A stretch of DNA of 37,752 bases from Gammaproteobacteria bacterium (GTDB lineage Bacteria > Pseudomonadota > Gammaproteobacteria > JABDBA01): the NCBI GenBank assembly GCA_013288885.1, contig JABDBA010000003.1, forward strand, positions 95,869 through 133,620, in the 5' to 3' direction. A model generated the notes under the pieces. It was not told where the DNA came from and did not search any database. It worked only from the letters and a program-made list of their open reading frames with translations. Positions 1 to 9,100 of the stretch are shown here, in pieces; the first letter of the stretch is position 1, and each line of letters begins with the position of its first letter. A program made the translations under genes and the position numbers.

Positions 1-415
1 CTAACTGCAAGCGCGCAACACGCAAGCGTGCTACTTCGCGCAAGGCAGGATTATTGCCATGTTTCATCACCCAAGTTAATTGTGTTTGTGCGCCTGAATA
101 ATCATCTTGATAAACTTGTTGCCGCGCTAATTGTAAAGCGGCCAATTGCGCATAAGGTGTATGAGGATAACGTGTCATCAAACGCAATGCTTGTGATTCC
201 ACCGCCGTGGTATTGCCATTCACCACATTTGTTAGCAATTGTTCATAACGCACCGACGCATGTTCCAGTTGTTGTTCTTGGCGTTGTTGCCAAAAGCGCC
301 AACCAAAACCAATCACTAAAGCCAGAAATACGCCGACAATCAGTGAAGCGCCATATTCGTTCACCCATTTTTTTAGTTGTTCAACTTGTTCTGCTTCATT
401 GACGTACATAGTCAT
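1..415 (-). CDS. yfgM: YfgM-family ancillary SecYEG translocon subunit, C-terminus outside window
   Basis: Reading leftward from 415 gives a protein that starts [17 protein letters not shown], has one hydrophobic segment at about residues 20-38 ([19 protein letters not shown]) and then a helical TPR-like region, cut by the window edge. This is the shape of YfgM, an inner-membrane protein with a periplasmic TPR domain that associates with SecYEG and periplasmic chaperones. The chosen start, ATG at 413-415, overlaps the hisS stop as ATGA; a second in-frame ATG lies at 407-409. Its place just after hisS is the conserved gammaproteobacterial order, normally followed by bamB and der beyond the left edge. 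Translation is probably coupled to hisS. Confidence 0.85.
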   Translation of the reverse strand, partial: MTMYVNEAEQVEQLKKWVNEYGASLIVGVFLALVIGFGWRFWQQRQEQQLEHASVRYEQLLTNVVNGNTTAVESQALRLMTRYPHTPYAQLAALQLARQQVYQDDYSGAQTQLTWVMKHGNNPALREVARLRVARLQL

Positions 416-1686
416 ACCTTTTGTTGTTCAATAAACTTTATTAATTCTGCTTCACTCAAAAGAACTTGTTCTTTTTGCTCGCGCAAATATTTGACCGCAA
501 TCTTATGCGAACTTATTTCTTGATCGCCTAAAATCAATGCCCAGGTCGCGCCACTTTTGTCGGCACGTTTGAACTGGGTTTTAAAATTACCGCCTGCGCA
601 ATCTACGGTTAAAATCAACTGTGGCAAGTGGTTACGTAAACGTTCAATTAAGGCTAAACCCTGCACTTTGGCTAAATCGCCTGCCATTATAAAGTAAGCT
701 TGGGGTTGCTGTCCTACTTTTATAGGGTTATTTGTTGCCAATAGGTTAATAATGCGCTCTAACCCCACGGCAAAGCCCACTGCGGGGGTCGCTGCCCCAC
801 CCAGTTGCTCAACCAAGCCATCGTAACGGCCCCCCGCACAGACGGTATTTTGCGCACCGGTCTCAGTGGTCATCCACTCAAATACGGTACGGTTATAATA
901 ATCTAATCCGCGCACTAAACAAGGGTTGAGTGTATAGCGAAGTCCGGCACTTTCCAAGCATTTTCGCAAGGTATCAAAATGGGTTTGTGATTCGGCATCC
1001 AGGTGTTCTAACAAGCGCGGAGCTGCAGTAATCAATGCCTGCATCTGTGGGTTTTTGCTGTCTAAGATGCGTAACGGGTTAGTTTGCAAACGACGCGTTG
1101 AATCTTCATCTAAGGCAGCATGATGTTGGGTAAAATACTCCACAAGCTTTATTTTATATTGCGCGCGCGCTGCTAATGAACCGAGTGAATTCAAGTGCAA
1201 AACCACCTGCTGATCGATGCCAAGTTCACGCCATAAACGCGCAGTCATTAAGATAATTTCGGCGTCAATTTCTGGGCTAGCGATACCAAATGCTTCTACG
1301 CCCAGTTGTTGGAACTGGCGATAACGCCCTTTTTGCGGACGCTCATGCCGAAACATCGGCCCCATATACCAAAGCCGTTGGATCTGGTTATACAACAACC
1401 CATGCTCGATACCCGCACGCACGCAAACCGCTGTGCCCTCAGGGCGCAAACTTAAACTATCGCCATTGCGATCGTTAAAGGTATACATTTCTTTTTCGAC
1501 GATATCGGTCACTTCACCGATTGACCGCGCAAACAACTCGGTTTTTTCGACAATCGGAAAGCGAATTTCTTGATAGCCATAAGAACTCGCTACACGTTTT
1601 AGTGTAGTTTCTAAATGCTGCCACAATTCAGTTTGATCGGGCAGAATGTCATTCATCCCACGAATAGCTTGAATTATTGCTGACAA
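412..1686 (-). CDS. hisS: Histidyl-tRNA synthetase
   Basis: A 424-residue class II aminoacyl-tRNA synthetase that charges tRNA-His in the cytoplasm. It begins with the family signature [13 protein letters not shown]. It carries motif 2 ([17 protein letters not shown]), the HisRS-specific histidine-binding elements [15 protein letters not shown] and AGGRYDGLV, motif 3 ([11 protein letters not shown]) and a C-terminal anticodon-binding domain. Length is normal. The start codon is TTG (1684-1686), preceded by AGGAG with 6 nt spacing. This is preferred because the residues just after it match the usual HisRS N-terminus. The stop TAG of pilW forms part of this ribosome binding site, and the hisS stop overlaps the yfgM ATG. 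Confidence 0.97.
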   Translation of the reverse strand: MSAIIQAIRGMNDILPDQTELWQHLETTLKRVASSYGYQEIRFPIVEKTELFARSIGEVTDIVEKEMYTFNDRNGDSLSLRPEGTAVCVRAGIEHGLLYNQIQRLWYMGPMFRHERPQKGRYRQFQQLGVEAFGIASPEIDAEIILMTARLWRELGIDQQVVLHLNSLGSLAARAQYKIKLVEYFTQHHAALDEDSTRRLQTNPLRILDSKNPQMQALITAAPRLLEHLDAESQTHFDTLRKCLESAGLRYTLNPCLVRGLDYYNRTVFEWMTTETGAQNTVCAGGRYDGLVEQLGGAATPAVGFAVGLERIINLLATNNPIKVGQQPQAYFIMAGDLAKVQGLALIERLRNHLPQLILTVDCAGGNFKTQFKRADKSGATWALILGDQEISSHKIAVKYLREQKEQVLLSEAELIKFIEQQKV

Positions 1687-1695
1687 AATTTACTC

Positions 1696-2514
1696 CTAAC
1701 TCGGTTCATCTGTACTCTGCTGACGTGCATGGCTCGCGGCCATTAATTGCTGATTTTCTGCCGAGTGCGGGAATTTACTTTGCAACTGCAAAGCAAATCG
1801 CCCAGCCGTGGTCGGATCACCCAATTGCCGTGCAAGTCGAATACCTAACCACAAAGCATCAGGGCCCATTGCAGGCGACAGGGTAGAATAATTATCAAAA
1901 TATTGTTGCGCTAATGGATAATTACCCTGCATAAAAGTTAACTGACTTAATTCTAAATAAGACACGGGCCGTTTAGGATCAGCCATGATAGCTTTTTGAA
2001 AATAGGCTAACGCAGTTACATTGTTCGGAACTTGCATCGCGCACAATCCTGCATTTTCATAAGCTTCTGCCGTATTAATATAATTAGGGTCTTGCACCGC
2101 CATCATAAATTGTTGATCGGCCTGCTGAAAACGTTTAGTGCGGCATAAATACGTACCATAATTATTGTGTGCACTACCATCTTTTGGCGCTACGCTAATA
2201 GCACGTAAATAATAAGTTTCGGCGGATTTATTATCGCCCGTTGTTTCTAAATAATAAGCCATCGCATCAATCGCCGGTGGCCAATTAGGCGCTTGATCTA
2301 GCGCTAATAATAATTTGCGTTTAGATCGCGCCATATCACCTTGTTGCAAATACCCTACGCCTAATTGCACATTATAATCCGCAGCAATCGAATTTTGTTT
2401 AGTAATCGCCGCCATATCTTTAGTGCCTTCATCCGGTGGCGTAGTTGAACACGCGCTTAATATGCATACTAAACCAATTAACAATGCACTCTGTCGTGTT
2501 TTTTTAAAGATCAT
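1696..2514 (-). CDS. pilW: Type IV pilus biogenesis/stability lipoprotein PilW (PilF)
   Basis: A 272-residue outer-membrane lipoprotein. A lipoprotein signal ends in the lipobox LSAC (Cys22), followed by about six TPR-type helical hairpins (for example GVGYLQQGDMARSKRKLLLAL and AHNNYGTYLCRTKRFQQA). PilW/PilF is the pilotin that helps the PilQ secretin reach and assemble in the outer membrane. Its position between rlmN and hisS is the usual one in pseudomonads and relatives. The ATG at 2514 has a strong AAGGAG site just upstream. In many relatives rodZ and ispG follow pilW; here hisS follows directly. Confidence 0.9.
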   Translation of the reverse strand: MIFKKTRQSALLIGLVCILSACSTTPPDEGTKDMAAITKQNSIAADYNVQLGVGYLQQGDMARSKRKLLLALDQAPNWPPAIDAMAYYLETTGDNKSAETYYLRAISVAPKDGSAHNNYGTYLCRTKRFQQADQQFMMAVQDPNYINTAEAYENAGLCAMQVPNNVTALAYFQKAIMADPKRPVSYLELSQLTFMQGNYPLAQQYFDNYSTLSPAMGPDALWLGIRLARQLGDPTTAGRFALQLQSKFPHSAENQQLMAASHARQQSTDEPS

Positions 2515-2532
2515 TTTTTTCTCCTTAAAAAT

Positions 2533-3642
2533 TTATTGCGCTGCCGTAATGGGGATGTCACGTAACAATTTGCGAGTACGTGTTGTGCGATCATTTACTT
2601 TACCTACTAATTGGCCACAAGCTGCGTCAATATCATCACCACGCGTTTTGCGCGTAATCGTGGTATAACCTGCGGAATACAATAGATCACGAAAGCGATC
2701 GATAACGATTTGCGGTGATCGTTTGTATTGTGTTCCTGGGAAAGGATTAAACGGAATAAGATTCACTTTGGCTGGGATACCGCGCAAAATTTTAATCAAC
2801 TCTTGTGCATGTTGCGGCGAATCGTTGATACCGTCTAACATCACATATTCCATCGTGATCATGCGTCGTGTGTCTTTTTTAAAATAATCTTTGCACACAG
2901 CCAATAATTCTCGCAACGGATATTTTTTGTTGATTGGCACTAATACATCGCGCAAGGCATCATTTGGTGCATGGAGCGAAACCGCTAATGCTACATCACT
3001 GACTTCGGCTAAACGTTGCATCGCAGGCACTATCCCTGATGTACTTAACGTAACGCGTCGTTTCGATAAACCATAAGCAAAATCATCCATCATAATGTTC
3101 ATAGCTGCGACCACATTGTCGAAATTAAGCAATGGTTCGCCCATGCCCATCATCACGACATTAGTGACTTTATGATCATGTTTTTTATTATCCGCAGAAA
3201 GGCTGCGCACGGCAATCCAAACTTGCCCGATGATTTCCGCTATGCTGAGATCACGACTATAACCCTGCTGGCCAGTGGAACAAAAACTACAATTGAGTGC
3301 ACAACCTACTTGTGAGGAAACACATAAAGTGCCGCGATCATCTTCTGGAATAAACACCGCTTCAATGCAATTGCCATCGGCCAAACGCAACAACCATTTA
3401 CGCGTGCCATCTTTGGCAGTTTGCTCTAACGCAATTTCTGGCAATTTGATTTCGGTTGTTTCCAGTAAACGCTGCCGCAGTGATTTGCTGAGATTAGTCA
3501 TCTCATTTAGATCTTGCACACCATATTGATGGATCCATTGCAAAATTTGCGTGGCACGAAATTTTTGTTCGCCTTGTTCAATAAACCAAGCTTCCAAGCT
3601 TTGGCGATTAAAATTTAACAGATTTAATTTGTCATCACTCAT
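2533..3642 (-). CDS. rlmN: Dual-specificity 23S rRNA/tRNA adenine-C2 methyltransferase RlmN
   Basis: A 369-residue radical-SAM enzyme that methylates C2 of A2503 in 23S rRNA and A37 in some tRNAs. The 4Fe-4S site is the CxxxCxxC motif in [11 protein letters not shown] (Cys114, Cys118, Cys121). The SAM-binding [10 protein letters not shown] segment and the C-terminal PGTQYKRSP and CGQLVGK elements, including the catalytic Cys of the Cfr/RlmN mechanism, are visible. The start lies 2 nt after the ndk stop with no good ribosome binding site of its own, which points to translational coupling with ndk. An 18-nt gap precedes pilW. Confidence 0.97.
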   Translation of the reverse strand: MSDDKLNLLNFNRQSLEAWFIEQGEQKFRATQILQWIHQYGVQDLNEMTNLSKSLRQRLLETTEIKLPEIALEQTAKDGTRKWLLRLADGNCIEAVFIPEDDRGTLCVSSQVGCALNCSFCSTGQQGYSRDLSIAEIIGQVWIAVRSLSADNKKHDHKVTNVVMMGMGEPLLNFDNVVAAMNIMMDDFAYGLSKRRVTLSTSGIVPAMQRLAEVSDVALAVSLHAPNDALRDVLVPINKKYPLRELLAVCKDYFKKDTRRMITMEYVMLDGINDSPQHAQELIKILRGIPAKVNLIPFNPFPGTQYKRSPQIVIDRFRDLLYSAGYTTITRKTRGDDIDAACGQLVGKVNDRTTRTRKLLRDIPITAAQ

Positions 3643-3644
3643 AA

Positions 3645-4073
3645 CTAGGGGCGCTCACAGATCTCATCTTCTCTAAAGAAAAATGCAATCTCTTGTTTGG
3701 CGGTTTCGGTGCTATCAGAGCCATGTACCACATTTTCTTCAATGCTATCGGCGAAATCGGCGCGAATAGTGCCTTTTGTTGCTTTACGCGGGTCAGTAGC
3801 CCCCATCAATTCACGGTAGCAAGCAACGGCATTTTTGCCTTCAAGGAGGGCAATCATAACCGGCCCTGAGCACATAAATGACACTAAGCTCTTAAAAAAC
3901 GGGCGCTCTTTATGCACCCCATAAAACCCTTCCGCTTCAGTACGGGTCAAATGCAGCATTTTGGCGGCAATAATTTGCAAATCTGCCTTTTCCAGCCTTG
4001 CAAGAATCTCGCCGATGATGTTTTTTGCCACAGCATCTGGTTTAATGATGGCGAGGGTGCGTTCTTTCGTCAT
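3645..4073 (-). CDS. ndk: Nucleoside diphosphate kinase
   Basis: A 142-residue cytosolic enzyme that transfers the gamma phosphate of ATP to NDPs through a phospho-histidine. The family start [14 protein letters not shown] and the active-site motif NVVHGSDS (His117) are intact, and the length is normal. The ATG at 4071-4073 has an AAGGAG site about 8 nt upstream. It is the first gene of the leftward operon ndk-rlmN-pilW-hisS-yfgM. Confidence 0.98.
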   Translation of the reverse strand: MTKERTLAIIKPDAVAKNIIGEILARLEKADLQIIAAKMLHLTRTEAEGFYGVHKERPFFKSLVSFMCSGPVMIALLEGKNAVACYRELMGATDPRKATKGTIRADFADSIEENVVHGSDSTETAKQEIAFFFREDEICERP

Positions 4074-4105
4074 ATTTTTACTCCTTGAATTCGATAAAAT
4101 GGGAT

Positions 4106-4134
4106 ATTATACCGATTATGCGCAAAAATGCGAA
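4106..4134 (-). promoter_or_regulatory. Promoter of the ndk operon
   Basis: On the minus strand a -35-like TTCGCA (4134-4129) is followed after 17 nt by a perfect -10 TATAAT (4111-4106). Transcription would begin near 4099, about 26 nt before the ndk ATG. Called by eye from the sigma70 consensus. Confidence 0.6.
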
Positions 4135-4162
4135 TTTTGTAATGCAAAAACAAGGATAAAAA

Positions 4163-5899
4163 ATGCAGTTAAAAATAAAATCAATATTTGTCTGTTCATG
4201 CTTAATTGCATTAAACCATAACTTATGCTTAGCCGCTGCCGCACCCACCAACCCTGATAACGAAGCTCAACTGGTAGCGTCTTTAGTCCAAAGCGTCAAA
4301 GCTTTACAAAAGCAAAATCAACATCTGCAGTCAGAGGTCAATCAACTACAAAAAGAAGTTAAACCAACTAAAGCCAGCAAAAAAACGGCCGCTCCGGTTA
4401 CCACTGCAGCTAATGATAAAGCAGATGATGATAGTGACGATGCCGATGATGACACTAGTGATGATAGTGATGACAGTGACGATACCGATACTTCTGACAA
4501 TACCAAAGCAACTACCACAAAAACGGGTGCCAAAAATAATCCTGATGAAACATCATCAGAAGAAGAAGCAAAAAAAGTTGTTTTGCAAACTCCTATCGAA
4601 TTAAAACCTTACTCGCAATTAAGTCATGCTTCATTCTTTTTTGGTGGTGTGCCGATTCTTACTTCGCCTTATCTAGGCACACGTTCGGCATTTGATGCTT
4701 CTGATCTAATAACTAACTTACCGCTCACCAACGAAGGTTTACATTTATTACAAGAACGTCAAAAAATTGAAGATGTATTTACCGACAGTGATGCCACTTT
4801 ACCAATCGTTCCATATCTTAATGTCAGTGGTGGTGTGCAAGCAGCCGCTGTTTCTGCTCGTCCTGCGCACGGCAGTCATATGAGCAGCATTAACCTCACC
4901 TCTGCTGATATTGAAATTATGGGTAATATCAATCGCTGGACTACCACTTTTATCGATTTTACTTATGATAATGCGCCACCTAACTCTTTTGGCCCATTGG
5001 TTTCCAACTCCCGTGTTTATTTAGATCAAGGTTTTATTACACTCGGTAATCTCAATAGTTTTCCGCTGTATTTCACCATGGGTCAAATTTATGTTCCTTT
5101 TGGTTTGTTTGATACGGCCATGGTCACTGATCCCTTGACTTCTGATTTAGCCAACACACAAGAACGTGCGGCATTGCTTGGTTTTAATAAAGAATATGGC
5201 AATAATACTTTCGATGTACAAACTTTTATTTTTAAAGGCGATGCAATAACCAGCGCAAGCTCCAATGCCATCAATGAATTTGGTTCGAATTTAGATTACA
5301 CTTATGAAGCAGATAGCTGGAGCACACAGTTAGGCACGAGTTTTATGGCGAACTTGGCCGATTCGTTAGGTATGCAAATGAATTCTGTTGCTGCGCCTAG
5401 CCCCACTGGTTTTACCGGTTTCGGCAATACTGCTTTACCTGGCAACCGCAATCCTGAAATTTTAATCCATCGTGTGCCTGCTATTGATTTGCATGGTGAA
5501 CTAACTATTGGCTCCATTTCATTTAATGGTGAATATGTTACTGCCACTACTGCTTTTAATCGTGATAATTTAGGCTTTGATTTTCGCGGTGCAAAACCTT
5601 CGGCAGCCAGCATTGAAAGCGTCTATACTTTTAACATTTTCAACCGCCCCACTAATATAGCCATTGGTTATCAAAATACTGCGCAAGCGTTAGCCTTGTT
5701 TTTACCGATGGATCGCTATGTTACTACGTTTAATATTTCCATCTGGAAAGATACGATTGAAAGTTTAGAATTTAGACATGATGTTAATTACCCAGTGACC
5801 GCCCACGCGTCGGGACAGCAACAGCCCATCGATCTTACTAACTTTGGCTTAGGTCACAGCAGCGATACCATCACACTACAATTGGCAGCATTCTTTTAA
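4163..5899 (+). CDS. LbtU-family outer-membrane siderophore porin
   Basis: A 578-residue outer-membrane beta-barrel protein resembling LbtU, the Legionella receptor for legiobactin, and its many paralogues. It has a signal peptide (cleavage near residue 25), a short coiled coil at about 36-67 (LVQSVKALQKQNQHLQSEVN), then an Asp/Ser-rich linker at about 87-113. The barrel follows from about 150; its first part, including TSPYLGTRSAFDASDLITNLP, looks family-like. The protein ends in Phe (LQLAAFF), as BAM substrates do. The acidic linker is longer than I would expect in LbtU and is encoded by slippage-prone GATGAY-like repeats. Upstream is AGGAT, then ATG. I saw no clear Fur box, so iron control is not shown. 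The gene converges on the small His-rich gene with 4 nt between stops. Confidence 0.75.
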   Translation: MQLKIKSIFVCSCLIALNHNLCLAAAAPTNPDNEAQLVASLVQSVKALQKQNQHLQSEVNQLQKEVKPTKASKKTAAPVTTAANDKADDDSDDADDDTSDDSDDSDDTDTSDNTKATTTKTGAKNNPDETSSEEEAKKVVLQTPIELKPYSQLSHASFFFGGVPILTSPYLGTRSAFDASDLITNLPLTNEGLHLLQERQKIEDVFTDSDATLPIVPYLNVSGGVQAAAVSARPAHGSHMSSINLTSADIEIMGNINRWTTTFIDFTYDNAPPNSFGPLVSNSRVYLDQGFITLGNLNSFPLYFTMGQIYVPFGLFDTAMVTDPLTSDLANTQERAALLGFNKEYGNNTFDVQTFIFKGDAITSASSNAINEFGSNLDYTYEADSWSTQLGTSFMANLADSLGMQMNSVAAPSPTGFTGFGNTALPGNRNPEILIHRVPAIDLHGELTIGSISFNGEYVTATTAFNRDNLGFDFRGAKPSAASIESVYTFNIFNRPTNIAIGYQNTAQALALFLPMDRYVTTFNISIWKDTIESLEFRHDVNYPVTAHASGQQQPIDLTNFGLGHSSDTITLQLAAFF

Positions 5900-5903
5900 A
5901 AAA

Positions 5904-6110
5904 TCAGCCCGCAGGATGACGGCGATCGACTGTGCGATGATGACCATGATGAACATGATGCATAGGCGCTAACGTTCCAGAGCTACCATCAGAATTCTGC
6001 GAAACAACGGTAGTCGTAGTTGCATCATTTTTCTGTGCTGCTAAAGCAACAGTACTGAAGCCACCTAATAGTAAGATCGTTATGATTAAAACTTTGTGCA
6101 TGATATTCAT
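5904..6110 (-). CDS. Small secreted His-rich protein, unknown function
   Basis: A 68-residue protein with a clean signal peptide (MHKVLIITILLLGGFSTVALA, cleavage near ALA|AQK). The mature peptide of about 43 residues has a Thr/Ser-rich first half and a histidine cluster MHHVHHGHH plus RRHPAG at the end. The pattern suggests periplasmic or secreted metal binding, but no family is recognised. It starts 14 nt after the NRPS stop behind a perfect AGGAGG site with 8 nt spacing, so it is probably the second gene of the NRPS transcript and strongly translated. An alternative in-frame ATG is residue 4. It could be an accessory to the NRPS product or to metal or siderophore handling with the adjacent LbtU-like porin; neither is demonstrated. 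Confidence 0.7.
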   Translation of the reverse strand: MNIMHKVLIITILLLGGFSTVALAAQKNDATTTTVVSQNSDGSSGTLAPMHHVHHGHHRTVDRRHPAG

Positions 6111-6124
6111 AAAAAAACCTCCTG

Positions 6125-9100
6125 TTAATTAATTCTAACTACATTAAGCGCAGGTGCAACATCCGGAATCCCTTTGGGTATCGCAACTGGGCTGGTACGA
6201 GTGCCTCTTACTGTTTGTGCAGGCACACCTTCCCAGCGAGAATAGGCTGGTAAGGTTTCGCCTTTCATTAATAATGACAAACTGCCTAGATAAGATCCAC
6301 TCTCCATCAATGAACTATGCTGTACCACTGAGCCGGGGCCGACTGTGCAACCATCCGTCACTTGGATTCGCCCCAATTTTAATAAGCGATCTTCAAATAA
6401 ATGGGTTAATAACATACTGTCTGCATTCAACGCCACATCATCACCAATGATGGTTAAATCCATTTCACAAAATAATTTTGTATCAATGAATACACGTTTA
6501 CCAATTTTCATCCCCATTAATCGCAAGAAGAAAGCCATAAACGGCGTGCCTATCAGCGGTTCCAACATAGTTGGCGTAATATATAATGTAAGTAACGCAT
6601 CAACGATATCATTTTTCCAAACAAATATGCTCCACCAAGGTTTGACACATTCGCGATAGCGCCCAACCAAAATCCATTTTAAGACAATAGCAACTAAGGT
6701 CATACCAAAGGCAATTGAAAAATCAATAATGGGAAATAAAATCAACATGGCTTTAACAGAATAGTGCGCCATTAAAAAATCCATCGTCATAAATTGCAAA
6801 CTCAGCGCAACCAAAGAAAGCATGACTGGCAATGTTCTTAATAACTCAACAAGAGCACGCACAACGTATAATGATCGCCGTGGATAATAAGTCTGCTGCT
6901 CAGAAAACCCATCAATGACTTCACGTCTTGGTAATTGAAAACTCGGCGAGCCAAACCAAAAAGTATTAGGTGTTTTAGCAGAACTATCATACGGTGGAAT
7001 GGACAAACTGCCCAGCAGACATCCTGCACCCAGCTCCGTGCCAGCGGGTGTTATCGATAAATTGCCAACAAATGTGCGCCGCCCGATTGTAATGGGCGCG
7101 AGTAACATCGTATCACCATAAACACGTGGTACACCCAATAATGCGCCACCGGTGGTATAACTCTCATCATGAATATTTAATAGATCAGGAGTAGCGTGTG
7201 CCGCATCTGTCATTTCTACCCGTTTGCCTAACTTCGCCCCTAATAAACGCAATAACATCGGCAAATATAGCGAGTCACACAACGCAGCCATAGGTTCAGA
7301 ACCCATTAGCAATTCCACCATCCAACGTCGGATATAGAAACTACTTTTAAGCGAATAGTTGCCTGCAACGATTTTCCCTAATAATATTTTTTTGCTGAGT
7401 ACAATGCTGGTGCAAAGCAATATAAAAAACGAAATAGCACCTACAGGTGCTGCGACCAATACCGAGCCGATTAAATCAGATTTATCATAATAATAACAAA
7501 CCAATAATATTCCCGGTAACAATGCTAAATAATAAATAATTTCTATAAAACATAAAGCGACATAGTGATATAAACTACAACTCAACTTTTTTGTGATTGA
7601 ATTATCGTTTTGCAAACTTGATCGAGGTATTTGAATCTTCGCTTCATTTGCTAAGAAGCGTGCAGGCGAACCATGATAACTACCCCCTTTGCTTAGGGTA
7701 GCACCAACCGGTAGCATCGACTGATCTTCTAGCAACACATTATCTTGCAATCTAGTATTGCGTTCTAACACTGTATAAGAACCAATAAAACATTGGTTGC
7801 CAATACTTATACTACCAATTTTTAAATAGCCATCTTCCACGATATAGCCAAAAAGTTTTGCTCCGTAATTAATACTGACCTGATCTCCTATCGTTATCAG
7901 ATCAAAAGAAGCAATGTGATCCGTGCCGATATAACAATTTTTCCCGATTTTTGCACCCATTAAACGGCAATACAAATTCATTAACGGTGATCCCACTAAA
8001 TATCTGACTGGCGCAAAATGTTGCATACGCTGCACTAACCACCAACGCAGATAATAACTGCCCCAGAGCCGGTATTCACCCGGTTTAACTCGCCATAGCA
8101 ACAACCATTTAGATAAAATCGCCACTGCAAATAACAGAGGTGGAATTGCAAATAGAAAAAATAAGGTTGCGGCAATCGACTCTAATGAAAATAATGCGTA
8201 TTTATTAGCAACGTAGGTCATGACTAAAAAAATCAATAAAAACTCCCATGAACGTAATACAAATTGCAAACCACAACCAAGGAATTGACTGAATATACCC
8301 AGAGAATAATTTTCGTTGGTAGATGATGTCGGTCTATTAATGGCAGCTTGTGGCTGTTCTTTTACCTCGCTCCATTTCTTTGCTAGTTGTCCGATGGTTG
8401 GGTTTTCATAAATATCTAACATTGACATCTGTTGCAACGTTGGATCTTTACGCAACATAGAAACTGCTTTTGCAGCGAATAGTGAATGTCCACCTAAATC
8501 AAGAAAAAAATCGTCTTTAACTGAAATAGGTGTATGTTTAAATAAGTCTTCCCAAACCGCAACTATCTTTTTTTCCACTTCCGTTTTGGCCGGCGTAAAA
8601 TTTTTGCTTAGCGCTTCGTGATGTATTGCGGGCTTTGGCAATTGTTTGCGATCGACTTTGCCACTGGCTAAAGTGGGCAAAGATTTCATCTCTTCAATCA
8701 GCGTGGGGATCATATAAGGCGGTAAAAATTTTACCGCTTGTGCTTTTAATGTTTCTGCTGAAAATATTTTTCCTTCGCGCATCACCACATATCCCACTAA
8801 CCAATCGATATTTTGCTGGTCTTTGTACACATTGACAGCAACTGCTTTTACGCCTTCCACTGCTAACAATACTGTTTCAATTTCAGCAAGCTCTACTCTG
8901 AAACCACGAATTTTTACTTGGGTATCGATGCGCCCTAAAAATTCAATCTCTCCATCGGCGGTAAAACGTGCCAGATCACCCGTTTTATAAAGCATGGGGT
9001 CACGCTTTGCTGCACTAAAAAAAGGATTGTGTACAAATTTTTTGGCGGTTAATTCTGGTTTACCAATATAACCTTTTGCTAAACCGATGCCGCCAATATG

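Noticed and set aside
28..402. 124-codon plus-strand frame at the left edge
   Set aside because: Antisense shadow of yfgM, whose minus-strand frame has a membrane helix, TPR-like pattern and conserved position after hisS.
4342..4533. Ser/Val-rich minus-strand frame inside the porin gene
   Set aside because: It is the antisense of the Asp/Ser repeat tract; low complexity keeps the frame open.
5900..5903. Bidirectional terminator between the porin and His-rich genes
   Set aside because: Only 4 nt separate the stops, and no stem followed by a T-run is visible on either side.
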